Positions 9,341-17,220 of a DNA stretch of 51,674 nucleotides are shown here, one piece after another. Made by a program: the position numbers and the translations under genes. Position 1 is the stretch's first letter; every line of letters starts with the position of its first letter. The notes below the pieces were generated by a model, which was not told where the DNA came from, ran no database searches, and saw only the letters and a program-made list of their open reading frames with translations. The stretch is from Sphingobacterium sp. JB170 (GTDB taxonomy: Bacteria > Bacteroidota > Bacteroidia > Sphingobacteriales > Sphingobacteriaceae), in contig NZ_FUKU01000069.1 in assembly GCF_900163865.1 (NCBI RefSeq), positions 1 to 51,674 on the forward strand, in the 5' to 3' direction.

Positions 9341-10343
9341 AGCTTGTATCGTTGTATGGGTTATAATTACATTTAGCAGGTTTTGATAGAAAGTTGTCCT
9401 TATCACTAACATAGGCGCGGCAATCTTGACATATATACCTGAACTCACAGTCTTTACAAACTTCAATTTTATCTTTTGTCACGGACCAAATGTCTCTGAA
9501 ATCTGTGTGATGTACGATGTCATCCAATGTTTTCGTTTGGATATTTCCATACGATTTTACCATAGAAGGGCAGTTCTTGATGCGGCCTTGTGTGTCGATA
9601 CCGATCTTCTTGTTTAGACAAGAGTTATACGATTTTGCTTCGACGAAAGAAGGTGTGTTTATTGTGAAATACCATGGACTTACTACTCCACAGCATTGTT
9701 CCGACGAAACTTTTTCCTTACAGAAATAGAGAATTATGTCGGTGTGTTCGTGCAATTGATCCGCAGGAGCGGAGTGAACCAAAATACGTTTTAGTCGGGG
9801 AATTCTCCGTTGTAGCATTAGAATGCTTTCTTCCGTGTAACCGTCTCCATATTTCATTAGAACATGAATTGAACGTAATGTGGAATCTTGCGTGGAGTTC
9901 AGCAGTTCTTCAATTGCGCTAAGCGTACGGTATGAAAAAAAACGGATCTCAAGAGATTCGCAACCCAGTGCCGATAATTGATCGACAATAGTTTTTATGT
10001 CGTGTTTTGAATTGTCATCAAAATCAACGACCGCATTGGTGACAGTCTGATAATTGAAAAAATGTTTGGTATCTAAAAGCGGAAATTGTTCGGTATCATC
10101 CGTAAAGAATCCGTATTGTTGATCTTTTAAATACGTAAAGTAATCATCGATAACGGCATCGTGCTTGTTATTAAAGTATTCTTTAATATCCGCTATACGG
10201 TGTCCGCGAAATGTGGTTAGAATTTCATATAGCACATTGGGTATGGAAAGATAATCTTCGCGTTGCAGGTCGCAAACAATGCTTCTTTTGGCACCTTTAA
10301 CGGGTACACAACATGAAAACAGCAGGAAATAATTATTCATCAT
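9333..10343 (-). CDS. gwsS: SPASM-domain peptide maturase, grasp-with-spasm system
   Basis: A 336-residue protein matching the SPASM partner of grasp-with-spasm RiPP systems. The N-terminal two thirds resemble a radical-SAM-like barrel, but no CxxxCxxC iron-sulfur/SAM motif is visible; where it would be expected there is VVDFDDNSKHD (about 105-115). The C-terminal SPASM domain keeps its cysteines: C242, C258, C296, C299, C305, C308 and C325 in the pattern NSCLNKK, KNCPSM, VCKDCEFRYICQDC and KCNYNP. It probably binds auxiliary Fe-S clusters and assists the ATP-grasp partner; the reaction is not established. It overlaps the 72-residue gene by 11 bases and the lipoprotein by 8, so all are co-translated. 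Confidence 0.9.
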   Translation of the reverse strand: MMNNYFLLFSCCVPVKGAKRSIVCDLQREDYLSIPNVLYEILTTFRGHRIADIKEYFNNKHDAVIDDYFTYLKDQQYGFFTDDTEQFPLLDTKHFFNYQTVTNAVVDFDDNSKHDIKTIVDQLSALGCESLEIRFFSYRTLSAIEELLNSTQDSTLRSIHVLMKYGDGYTEESILMLQRRIPRLKRILVHSAPADQLHEHTDIILYFCKEKVSSEQCCGVVSPWYFTINTPSFVEAKSYNSCLNKKIGIDTQGRIKNCPSMVKSYGNIQTKTLDDIVHHTDFRDIWSVTKDKIEVCKDCEFRYICQDCRAYVSDKDNFLSKPAKCNYNPYNDTSYA

Positions 10344-10551
10344 CTTTAAAATTTTCGATCATTCGCGTAATATGTTTATGAAATGGTTGCGTATCGTAAT
10401 TTTTGTTGTGGTGATACGCACAAGATGGCATAAATTCCTGCGCTGGTACAGGTAACTCCGAATATTTACCGAGTTCTTCTGCCAGTAAGGAATTTAATGA
10501 TAAGAGCGACTTATCGGATCGGCTGTCGATTTCTGTGATAAAATTTTTCAT
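10333..10551 (-). CDS. Small protein (72 aa) of unknown function between gwsG and gwsS
   Basis: The start codon overlaps the gwsG stop as ATGA, and the end overlaps gwsS by 11 bases. Such double overlap argues strongly that this short frame is really translated. The protein has a Ser/Leu-rich helical first half (SLLSLNSLLAEELGKY) and a second half rich in possible metal ligands: Cys44, His47, His48, His58 and His60. It has no Gly-Gly motif, signal peptide or membrane segment, so it does not look like a second substrate of the C39 exporter. I do not recognise it. It may be an adaptor, leader-binding helper or small metal protein for the two maturases. Confidence 0.75.
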   Translation of the reverse strand: MKNFITEIDSRSDKSLLSLNSLLAEELGKYSELPVPAQEFMPSCAYHHNKNYDTQPFHKHITRMIENFKDDE

Positions 10552-11534
10552 GACACAAGGTTTTTGTGATCCATCTTTATTAATGTTCGAGCAACTTCGT
10601 GATGCAGGTTGTAGTTGCAGGGAAAATCCACCATTCCGAATTGTCCGGTAGGATTAATTTCTAAAAAAAAGTAGTTACCTGCTTTGTCTCGGATAAGATC
10701 TACCGAACAACAATTCAATTTGAAGCGTTTAATGAGTTTTTTTAATTTCATTTCCAACTCTTTCGGTAGTGTATATGGAACAGTTCTATTGGGTACTTGC
10801 CAGTTGTATCTGCGGAAGTCCACTTCGGTTTGGTTATCCAATTGCGAGAAAATTGCCATAGAATAGAATTTTCCAGATAGAAAGAAGCTTCGGATTTCGT
10901 ATTCCTTTTCTACTTTTTTCTGAATTAATGAGGGAAAAAAAAGGCTTGGGATATGTGGTAAATCCTTTTGCGTCACAACAGTGGTGAACATGGTAAATAT
11001 GTCGGATTTCGCATCGGATTTGCGTAATATCCACGGATCTTTGATCGATTTCGTGATGTACGAATCGGGATTGTCTTGTAATACAGTTTTGGACGTAGTA
11101 ACTGCGGAATTGGGAATGTTAATGCCGAGGTTTGAGGCTTCGATAAGTACTTCAATCTTGTTTAAGTTTGTTGATTCCGGCAATGTCAACCATTTTTTCT
11201 CTTTTAAAGTGCCCGTTACCGCACCAAGCACTGATGAAAACTCCTTGGATATATTATCTGCCACGTCGATTCCAAAAGTTCGAGATATCGATTGATATTG
11301 TTGGCTTTTTCGGAAAAATCCAAACTTGCGAAACCAAACTGCACCTACTTTTTTCAGATCTATTTCCTGTCCGTTTATAGCCATCGTGCAGCGATTATCG
11401 GAAATATTAATATAAAATCCAGCATCCAGAAGATCGTAAGAATTTATTCTGTAGTGCGGATAGTCATAGTATTTCAACACATCCATTACGAGGTCTGTTG
11501 ACAAATCACCATCACCAGAAAGTAGTAAAATCAT
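10548..11534 (-). CDS. gwsG: ATP-grasp peptide maturase, grasp-with-spasm system
   Basis: A 328-residue ATP-grasp ligase. The N-terminal part (MILLLSGDGDLSTDLV, and GAVWFRKFGF near residue 65) and the C-terminal catalytic block FFLEINPTGQFG followed by NYNLHHEVA match graspetide-type ligases (microviridin MdnB/MdnC relatives). The Glu and Asn of LEIN are the Mg-ATP ligands. These enzymes phosphorylate an Asp or Glu side chain in the core peptide and join it to a Thr/Ser hydroxyl or Lys amine, giving omega-ester or amide links. It lies 150 bases after the precursor gene and overlaps the following 72-residue gene by 4 bases. Substrate is inferred from position and from the Thr/Asp core. Confidence 0.93.
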   Translation of the reverse strand: MILLLSGDGDLSTDLVMDVLKYYDYPHYRINSYDLLDAGFYINISDNRCTMAINGQEIDLKKVGAVWFRKFGFFRKSQQYQSISRTFGIDVADNISKEFSSVLGAVTGTLKEKKWLTLPESTNLNKIEVLIEASNLGINIPNSAVTTSKTVLQDNPDSYITKSIKDPWILRKSDAKSDIFTMFTTVVTQKDLPHIPSLFFPSLIQKKVEKEYEIRSFFLSGKFYSMAIFSQLDNQTEVDFRRYNWQVPNRTVPYTLPKELEMKLKKLIKRFKLNCCSVDLIRDKAGNYFFLEINPTGQFGMVDFPCNYNLHHEVARTLIKMDHKNLVS

Positions 11535-11644
11535 TGGCGTATATTATTAGTAGTGGACAATTCCAAATAGGTTCTGTTGACAATTCGTGATCAAAGTGAT
11601 CATTATTTATTATATAGCTACATACATATCATCTAGCTAAATAC

Positions 11645-11670
11645 AGGGGGGAATACACGTATTCACCCCT
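11645..11670 (-). terminator. Hairpin between precursor and gwsG (likely attenuator)
   Basis: An inverted repeat of 12 bp arms with one mismatch and a 2-base centre lies 14 bases past the precursor stop, before gwsG. There is no long T-run after it on the minus strand, so it looks more like a partial terminator or 3'-end stabiliser than a full stop. Such an element would let the precursor mRNA exceed that of the enzymes. Confidence 0.5.
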
Positions 11671-11684
11671 GAAAAATAAAACGA

Positions 11685-11846
11685 TTAATCGTTTTTGATA
11701 CCATCGTCTCCATCGTCGGTACCACCTGGTATCGTCAATGTGTTGGCAGTGTACCCACCTTTAACACTTTTCATTCTGCCTCTACCCATTTTTTTGAGGT
11801 TGTTGAAATCAACTGCGTCGATTTCCGGGAAATTTAACTTTTTCAT
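11685..11846 (-). CDS. RiPP precursor peptide, grasp-with-spasm type (53 aa)
   Basis: A short frame with ATG at 11846 and TAA at 11685, in the 390-base gap before gwsG. The leader (residues 1-31) begins MKKLNFPEIDAVDF, ends VKGG, and has Val28 and Met25 at the -4 and -7 positions expected for C39 double-glycine cleavage. The predicted 22-residue core begins YTANTLTIPGG and ends in an acidic tail. It contains Thr at 33, 36, 38 and 43 and Asp at 44, 45, 47, 48 and 53, a good set of ester donors and acceptors for the ATP-grasp ligase. A second GG at 41-42 (IPGG) lies inside the core. There is no Cys. Location beside gwsG and the C39 exporter supports the call. Confidence 0.88.
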   Translation of the reverse strand: MKKLNFPEIDAVDFNNLKKMGRGRMKSVKGGYTANTLTIPGGTDDGDDGIKND

Positions 11847-11924
11847 AAAAATAAATTTAAAATTTTGCCTACTCTAGTACTTGTTTTCGGCTTCCCAAGT
11901 TTGTCTAAAATGTATGTCCAAAAA

Positions 11925-12776
11925 TCATCGTAGCGCGACATTTTTTTGCAGTTTGGCCTTTCGGAGATTCCAGCGCTCCATAATACATAATATGTTGGCC
12001 ATGTCAATGCCGAGATGGTTTTCTATATGTGTGAGTAAATCAAAAACAATGCGTTTAATGTCTCGATTTTCGTCTTTATTTGCGTGAGATTGGATGGTTA
12101 TTTTCTTGAGCGCTGATTCCAGTGGAGCTAAATGATGTGGATGTTGTGTTGCTTCCTGGCTTCCGTCAACGAGTTCGATGTATTGTTCAATTAGGTTTGT
12201 CGATAACAGGTTGCTATCACCATGATGAACAATATCAAGCTCGCGAATGTGTTCTAATATCTCCTGAGAAATGTGTATACTGTTTACAATTATTCCGAGG
12301 TAACATGTGGTCCAGTAGAGTAGCGATGGGTAAGAAACCCCTTCCGTGAGAACGGTGTCCAAACTAAAAAGCGTCAATATTTCTTTGATCTCCTGTAAGT
12401 ACAAGTCATTCTCCTCGCGATTGAAATTTTTCAGCGTATTATTGTGTATGTTGTAATAGATCACCTGTGACGGAAAATCCATGAATATTTCGTCGTTGTT
12501 ATTGATTAAATCAAACGTTGATTTACTATTATGTCGCATCAAATAAGATTCAATATGCTCAATAATGGTCTGGACACGACACGTTTGATCGGTATCGGAC
12601 TCACTAAAAAGGTAGGTGAAGTTGATACAATCTCCACGAGTAGTCGACAGATAGATGACGAATCTTTCGGGACTGTCATCGATTATTATTGGCTTGACAA
12701 TATTCATAATAGCATGCCAATATTCCATATCAATAAAAACGCTGAAACGCGCCGCAGAGTATTTCTTTGATTCCAT
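11925..12776 (-). CDS. Unknown RiPP-operon protein, possibly SpaB_C/thiopeptide-type
   Basis: A 283-residue soluble protein with no signal peptide, 8 bases after the GT2-like gene and 78 bases before the precursor. The beginning (ARFSVFIDMEYWHAIMN, then RFVIYLSTTRGDCINFTYLF) weakly resembles the split lantibiotic-dehydratase C-terminal (SpaB_C, thiopeptide-type bacteriocin) domain, in which a hydrophobic strand is followed by a short HLRLR-like strand. The usual HLRLR residues are not clearly kept. The middle LYLQEIKEIL and C-terminal helices fit an all-alpha tail. The CDS is certain from length and tight spacing. The function is a guess; a structure prediction would decide. Confidence 0.6.
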   Translation of the reverse strand: MESKKYSAARFSVFIDMEYWHAIMNIVKPIIIDDSPERFVIYLSTTRGDCINFTYLFSESDTDQTCRVQTIIEHIESYLMRHNSKSTFDLINNNDEIFMDFPSQVIYYNIHNNTLKNFNREENDLYLQEIKEILTLFSLDTVLTEGVSYPSLLYWTTCYLGIIVNSIHISQEILEHIRELDIVHHGDSNLLSTNLIEQYIELVDGSQEATQHPHHLAPLESALKKITIQSHANKDENRDIKRIVFDLLTHIENHLGIDMANILCIMERWNLRKAKLQKNVALR

Positions 12777-12784
12777 AGTGTGTG

Positions 12785-13888
12785 TTAATGAATAGCAATG
12801 TCAGATAACCAATCTTTTGTATTCACTTGAATCGTACTGAAATGATAATTTTGCATCATCTTTCGACGATTCGTGATGGCCTCATGAAACATGATGATCT
12901 CTTTTGCCAACTTTTCGTTCTTGATATGGTGTAGAAATTCGGTCGGCCGAAGCAAATTAGGCGACGCTAATCCGAAGGGCGTTTTTAAATACGTTTGGTT
13001 CAGCGAGCTCGGTTTGTTTACGAATAGTGTTATGTCATCAATTTCCTGCCAAAATCCCGTGCAAACTGACTCGTCGCGAACATCGTATTCGAATTGTGCT
13101 TCTATAGGGGTTGTCAGCCTCGATTTGTTTGTCGCATCTAGCGTTGCCGTGCTGAACATTGTCGCCGAGGCGAGCGAATTATCACCACGTAGTATAAGAT
13201 AGTAGGTCTCGTAAAATGTCTTTTGCTTGATGTAAACGTCAGATTTGATTTGATCTGTTTTTCGCAAAGAATCTTCGTGTGGTATGGCATTTCTAAATTG
13301 ATGACCATCTATTACAATTCTTCTTAAACCCAACATTTCCAGTCGGTTTATCAAATCTGCATCCTCAAAACTATATCCGGTAAAGCCTTCATCATATCCG
13401 CGTACGCGGAAAAAGTCGCACTTACGGACAGCTATTTTACCTAAAAAGTCGCTGTTTCCAGTAATCCAGTCTTTTGTATTGGGCGAATAGAATGTGCGTG
13501 ACGTTGTCGATAGAAATATGTTTGCGTTTGTATCGAACTGGTCAATCAGGTATTCGGCAAACCGTGGTCCGGTAAAGTTGTCAGCGTCAATATTGCAAAC
13601 AAGCTCACCTTTCGCAAGTTTAAATGCTTGATTTTTCGAATGGCTATGATTATATGAGGCTTTACCTTCAATTCGGTAGTAACTCATAGATCTATTCGAC
13701 AACATGTCATCATAATTTGAATATAGCCATTCCTTTAAACCGTCGCCAGAACTATAATCGAGAATAAGAAATTCCAATTGATTTATACAATCAATGTTAT
13801 CTATAATGTTTTGAGGAAGCGTCATTTTTAGAAAATCTAACCTATCCATAATTGTTGTGCATAGGGTCAACTTTATATTGTTTATCAT
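12785..13888 (-). CDS. Glycosyltransferase, GT2/galactosyltransferase-7C-like
   Basis: A 367-residue protein. The N-terminus (KLTLCTTIMDRLDFLKMTLP, FLILDYSSGDGLKEWL) is a GT-A nucleotide-sugar fold. NIDADN with the DxD at 101-103 binds metal and sugar nucleotide. RVRGYDEGFTGYSFEDADL (about 161-179) is the Glyco_transf_7C signature that includes the acceptor-site Glu-Asp. It is the first gene of the minus-strand RiPP operon; no convincing TAnnTTTG promoter was found upstream of 13888. Being upstream of and directly coupled to the precursor-side genes (8-base gap), it may glycosylate the peptide, although cell-surface glycan synthesis cannot be ruled out. Confidence 0.82.
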   Translation of the reverse strand: MINNIKLTLCTTIMDRLDFLKMTLPQNIIDNIDCINQLEFLILDYSSGDGLKEWLYSNYDDMLSNRSMSYYRIEGKASYNHSHSKNQAFKLAKGELVCNIDADNFTGPRFAEYLIDQFDTNANIFLSTTSRTFYSPNTKDWITGNSDFLGKIAVRKCDFFRVRGYDEGFTGYSFEDADLINRLEMLGLRRIVIDGHQFRNAIPHEDSLRKTDQIKSDVYIKQKTFYETYYLILRGDNSLASATMFSTATLDATNKSRLTTPIEAQFEYDVRDESVCTGFWQEIDDITLFVNKPSSLNQTYLKTPFGLASPNLLRPTEFLHHIKNEKLAKEIIMFHEAITNRRKMMQNYHFSTIQVNTKDWLSDIAIH

Positions 13889-14806
13889 GGTTTATAATTT
13901 TAAGAAGATATCAAAGATCGCCCTTGAAGATTCTAATTATATTCGTTAATGAGGAACGATTACTAATATATAACGCTATTTTTTGTGATTTGTTGTGAGA
14001 TATGATGAATTAATTTTATTATGTTGATAATTAGAATGTTGATTCTTGTTGGTGGACACTCAGCGATATCCCCGATTCCATATTTCAACATTAAAGTCGA
14101 CACTTTTGTTTGTATTTAGTTATTTTGGTAGGTCGAACTTTGGTATGGAGATAATCACCGACTTTATAACAACAGCGACAAGTTGTCATAGTGAGCGTAT
14201 TGAGTATTCGCCAATATTAAGGCTAAAGATTAAACTTAAGATCTTAACCGGAGATTTATCTACAATGTAAATGGTAAGTAGAAAGGGATCCAGTGCTGAG
14301 TTTAGGGCTGGATTAACGTTCGCGGCTCTAAAGGCCCCATGAACTGTTACGGAATTGGCTGTCCTTTCGAAGTCCTTCCCACACTGATCGAAACATGAAA
14401 GAGGCATTTCCTAGAAGAAGACAGTCGGTTGTATTTTGAGAAATCTGTTAATGTGAAGGTTCAACATGCGGAGGAATCCTGTGTACACGAACAGATCGGC
14501 AAGCTTCAATGTAGAATAACTGGTAAAAAAAGAAGTTGTCTTAAGCTTCAGTGTGTGAGGTTGGTGGCATATGGTCTATTAGGAAACATCCACGGGTAAA
14601 AGCGAGAAAGTATGCTTCTGAAGATCCACCATTCCGGATTCCATTGTGTACTCAATGTAGAAAGCGAACTGAATATGGCGTTGCGCGGGCTAATTGATCG
14701 GTTTTTTCTGGTGAACGTGCGCAAGGGTGTTGTGTTGATACGCGCGTATCTTTGGATGATTGAAGATGATGGGATCTATGTAAAATGGAGACGTTGTTTG
14801 ATGCGT
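13889..14806. other. AT-rich intergenic stretch without a recognised gene
   Basis: About 0.9 kb upstream of the RiPP operon. Frames here are short and show no family motifs on either strand. The operon promoter should lie in roughly 13890-14050, but I see no good TAnnTTTG match on the minus strand. The remainder looks like decayed sequence next to the IS remnant that follows. Confidence 0.5.
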
Positions 14807-15483
14807 CTAATGGCAGTTGGCAATGATACGCTTGGGCCCGTATGCAGTCTTTCCCAGACCAAATTTATTCTCTGTTGGGTTGTTCCCCAGGACTTACACG
14901 ATTTTGTGATACTTGTGCTTTCTAAGGGTTTTGCATGCAGCTATTCCTAGTTCTTTCAGAAACCTTCTGTTCTAGCGGTTGCAATCGATCTTGTTGGGCA
15001 ATACCGTTTGTAGAGAATTTCCGAAGCTACTCCGGCATTTTGTGCGCTCGTCGGTATGCATGCAGCCTCATTATATGCGTCCCATTCGAGATTATCCAGT
15101 AATGCAAATCCAGAAACTAACTTTAGGTTAATTTTCGTGCCAAACTCCACTTTTTCCGTAGACTTTCCTGTAACGATAGGACGAACGTGAGGCTGATGAA
15201 TATTGACAATTCTGTCATTTATGCTGTATGCCGATGTCCGTAGGATAGGTGATGTCGTGAGGGCAAGGAGTCACATCAACGTTGAGCTAGCCCGATGATG
15301 CGGTGGATCCTCAGGATTGTTTTTACCATTCCAAATTCCCGATAGAACCTACTCTCGATGTTCAGAATTTAGAAAAACGATGAGATTATTTATCTTCACG
15401 AACCCACCTTTGCCAAACGGTTTTCGAAACTGAACAAATAGAGAATAATCAAATGGCTCTACATTGCCAAAGCTCGAATAGTC
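14807..15483 (-). pseudogene. IS5/IS1182-like DDE transposase, decayed
   Basis: Reading the minus strand in shifting frames recovers transposase blocks in the correct order: VEPFDYSLFVQFRKPFGKGG (about 15420-15470), PHDITYPTDIG (about 15240-15280), EKVEFGTKINLKL then DNLEWDAYNEA (about 15060-15160), NRRFLKELGI (about 14960) and NPTENKFGLGKTAYG (about 14840-14880). These match the N-terminal region, the DDE core and the C-terminal Glu region of IS5/IS1182-type transposases. Several in-frame stops and at least three frame changes make it clearly dead. Family naming between IS5 and IS1182 is uncertain. Confidence 0.75.
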
Positions 15484-15507
15484 TAAAAAATACTGTATAT
15501 TTCAATT

Positions 15508-15552
15508 GAAAAGTATACCACTTTTTCATTTTAAAAGTATACCATTTTTCAC
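15508..15552. repeat. IS21 end: two copies of a terminal repeat
   Basis: The motif AAAAGTATACCA followed by a T-rich stretch occurs twice, starting at 15509 and 15533 (24-25 base period). Multiple terminal repeats of this kind are typical of IS21-family ends. They lie beyond the istB end of the remnant, marking its boundary. Confidence 0.6.
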
Positions 15553-15634
15553 AAAAAAAGAAAACTTAGTGACTAATTGAGAGTTTTCAATTAAGAGTAT
15601 CATCTTCATCGAATGTTCTCGCAATTTTTCATTT

Positions 15635-16391
15635 TCATTTTTTTTGATTCATTAGTTTTGTTTCTTTCAATCGAAATGACTTTCCGTTCATATTCAGTAA
15701 ATATGCTTTATGGGTGAGCCTATCTACCAAGGCTGCTGTTAATACAGGATCACCAAATATTTCTTCCCACCGATCAAACCCCAGGTTTGTCGTTATGATT
15801 GTTTATTTTCTGCCTGTTCTTAATGAAAGGTGATTGAATAACAGTTCTGCTCTCATTTTATCACGAGACAAATCCGAATTCATCACAGATGATTAGGTCA
15901 TAGTTCTCAAACCGGAGCTTAGCTTGTCGAAGGGTACGTTCAGAATGGATTCACGCAACTGCGTCAACAAGCGATGGACAGTAGTAAACAACACCTTATG
16001 CCCTTGTAGACAAGTCTTTACCCCGAGGTCTACCGCGATATGTGTTTTACCAGTTCCCGGATTTCCTGCTAGAACAATGTTTTGCCCACTTTTAATAAAG
16101 TCGAGCTTTTCCAATATCGGAAGTTTCTCTAGGGTATCCTTAGGCAATTGATCTCGTTTTTAGCTTATTCAAATACATTTTTGAAAGAAAGCACGCTTGT
16201 CTTATTTACGATTTCTTTCTCGTCTTGGCTCTGTGTTAATATTCTCGTTCCATCAGCTGCAGCAGGAATACCTCATATTCCATTTGCTGCTTGGTTGCCT
16301 CCTGGCAAAGTTCCTTAAAATCACGCCTGAAAGCAGGAAGTCGTAATTCTTTGCTGTATTGAATGATGGTTTCATTTCTTTTAGTATCCAT
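15635..16391 (-). pseudogene. IS21-family IstB helper ATPase, broken
   Basis: From the ATG at 16391 the minus strand reads MDTKRNETIIQYSKELRLP and on to LMEREY, the IstB N-terminus, then an in-frame stop. Another frame continues QLPKDTLEKLPILEKL, the Walker A GNPGTGKTH (about 16050) and VLFTTVHRLLTQLRES, and a third frame at about 15780-15640 gives NLGFDRWEEIFGDPVLTAAL and LVDRLTHKAYLLNM before a TGA at 15635. The blocks between (Walker B DEFGY region) are damaged or lost. Frameshifts and at least one stop make it inactive. IstB normally assists IstA in IS21 transposition. Confidence 0.85.
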
Positions 16392-16403
16392 GTTATAAGG
16401 GGT

Positions 16404-17150
16404 TTAATTTAGTAATGATGTTTGCTCCGATAATTGTTTCTTAGATAAATGAGCAATGTGATCAAAAGGAATGGGTGGGGTTGGAATGGATTGATTCCCT
16501 AAGAGTACAATGATCATCTCTGTGGATAGCTGTCGAACTCCTGATGCATTCAATCGATTCACTACTGCTTCCAACTGCTCATTATTAATCTGGTTTTTAT
16601 GGCAATAATCTAACAAGTCAATAAAGTCTCGTGCTTCATTTTCAAAATGGGTCAGGAATAATTGTTTCAAGTAAACACTACTGGCAAGCGCAACACTTCC
16701 TGACAAAGCTCCCGGTTTCTGTTTAAAGGTTCTCAGGTAATGCTCTATGCAAATTACCCATTGATGAGTTTTATAGCTTCGTTCGTGTGAGGCCACTATG
16801 TCATTGAGTTCAAAGATCTGTATTCGCCTGCTGAGTATCTTGACATGAATAAATTTGCCTACTAAACGATCGGGAACTGAGTACCGGTTGGTACGGTAAC
16901 TAATGGTTGAGTATTTATCCACTATGAGCTGTATTTGCTCGGCACAGGTTAGTTTAAAGGGAGGTATAGCGCAGGTTGCTCTTTTGCAAGTAATTCATTA
17001 GCTGAGAGTCCTCTGGTTTGTTGCTTCTTTGCGATAAGCCTTTTCAAAGTGGACTGCAACCATCCTTGAGCCTCCTCAAGACTTGAAAATTTACTTTTTA
17101 CGCCAAAAGATTTGTGACGTATGTATTCAACGTTTCGTTCAACATGGCCT
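16404..17150 (-). pseudogene. IS21-family IstA transposase, C-terminal remnant
   Basis: The intact part (16404-16922) reads from DKYSTISYRTNRYSVPDRLVGK to the end and is the C-terminal Mu-B-like region of IstA. Upstream, another frame gives GHVERNVEYIRHKSF, EEAQGWLQSTLKRL and LSANELLAKEQPA, the linker of IstA; a frameshift near 16965 joins the two. The HTH and DDE catalytic half are absent: homology ends at about 17150, exactly at a perfect palindrome. It lies 12 bases before istB, as in IS21 operons. Non-functional. Confidence 0.85.
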
Positions 17151-17177
17151 TCTTATGTAAAACTTTACATAAGAAGG
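17148..17177. repeat. Perfect 14-bp inverted repeat with 2-base centre
   Basis: Arms CCTTCTTATGTAAA and TTTACATAAGAAGG separated by AC. One arm is the last piece of IstA coding sequence and the other is its exact mirror, so it sits right at the truncation point. It looks like a foldback deletion/inversion scar, or a hairpin that ends transcription from the adjacent outer-membrane gene. Confidence 0.7.
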
Positions 17178-17220
17178 GGCACATAGAGCGTTCAATTTGT
17201 AAATGCTAAGTGACAATTTA

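Noticed and set aside
14612..14950. 112-codon plus-strand frame
   Set aside because: No motifs, and it runs antisense to the IS5/IS1182-like remnant over part of its length.
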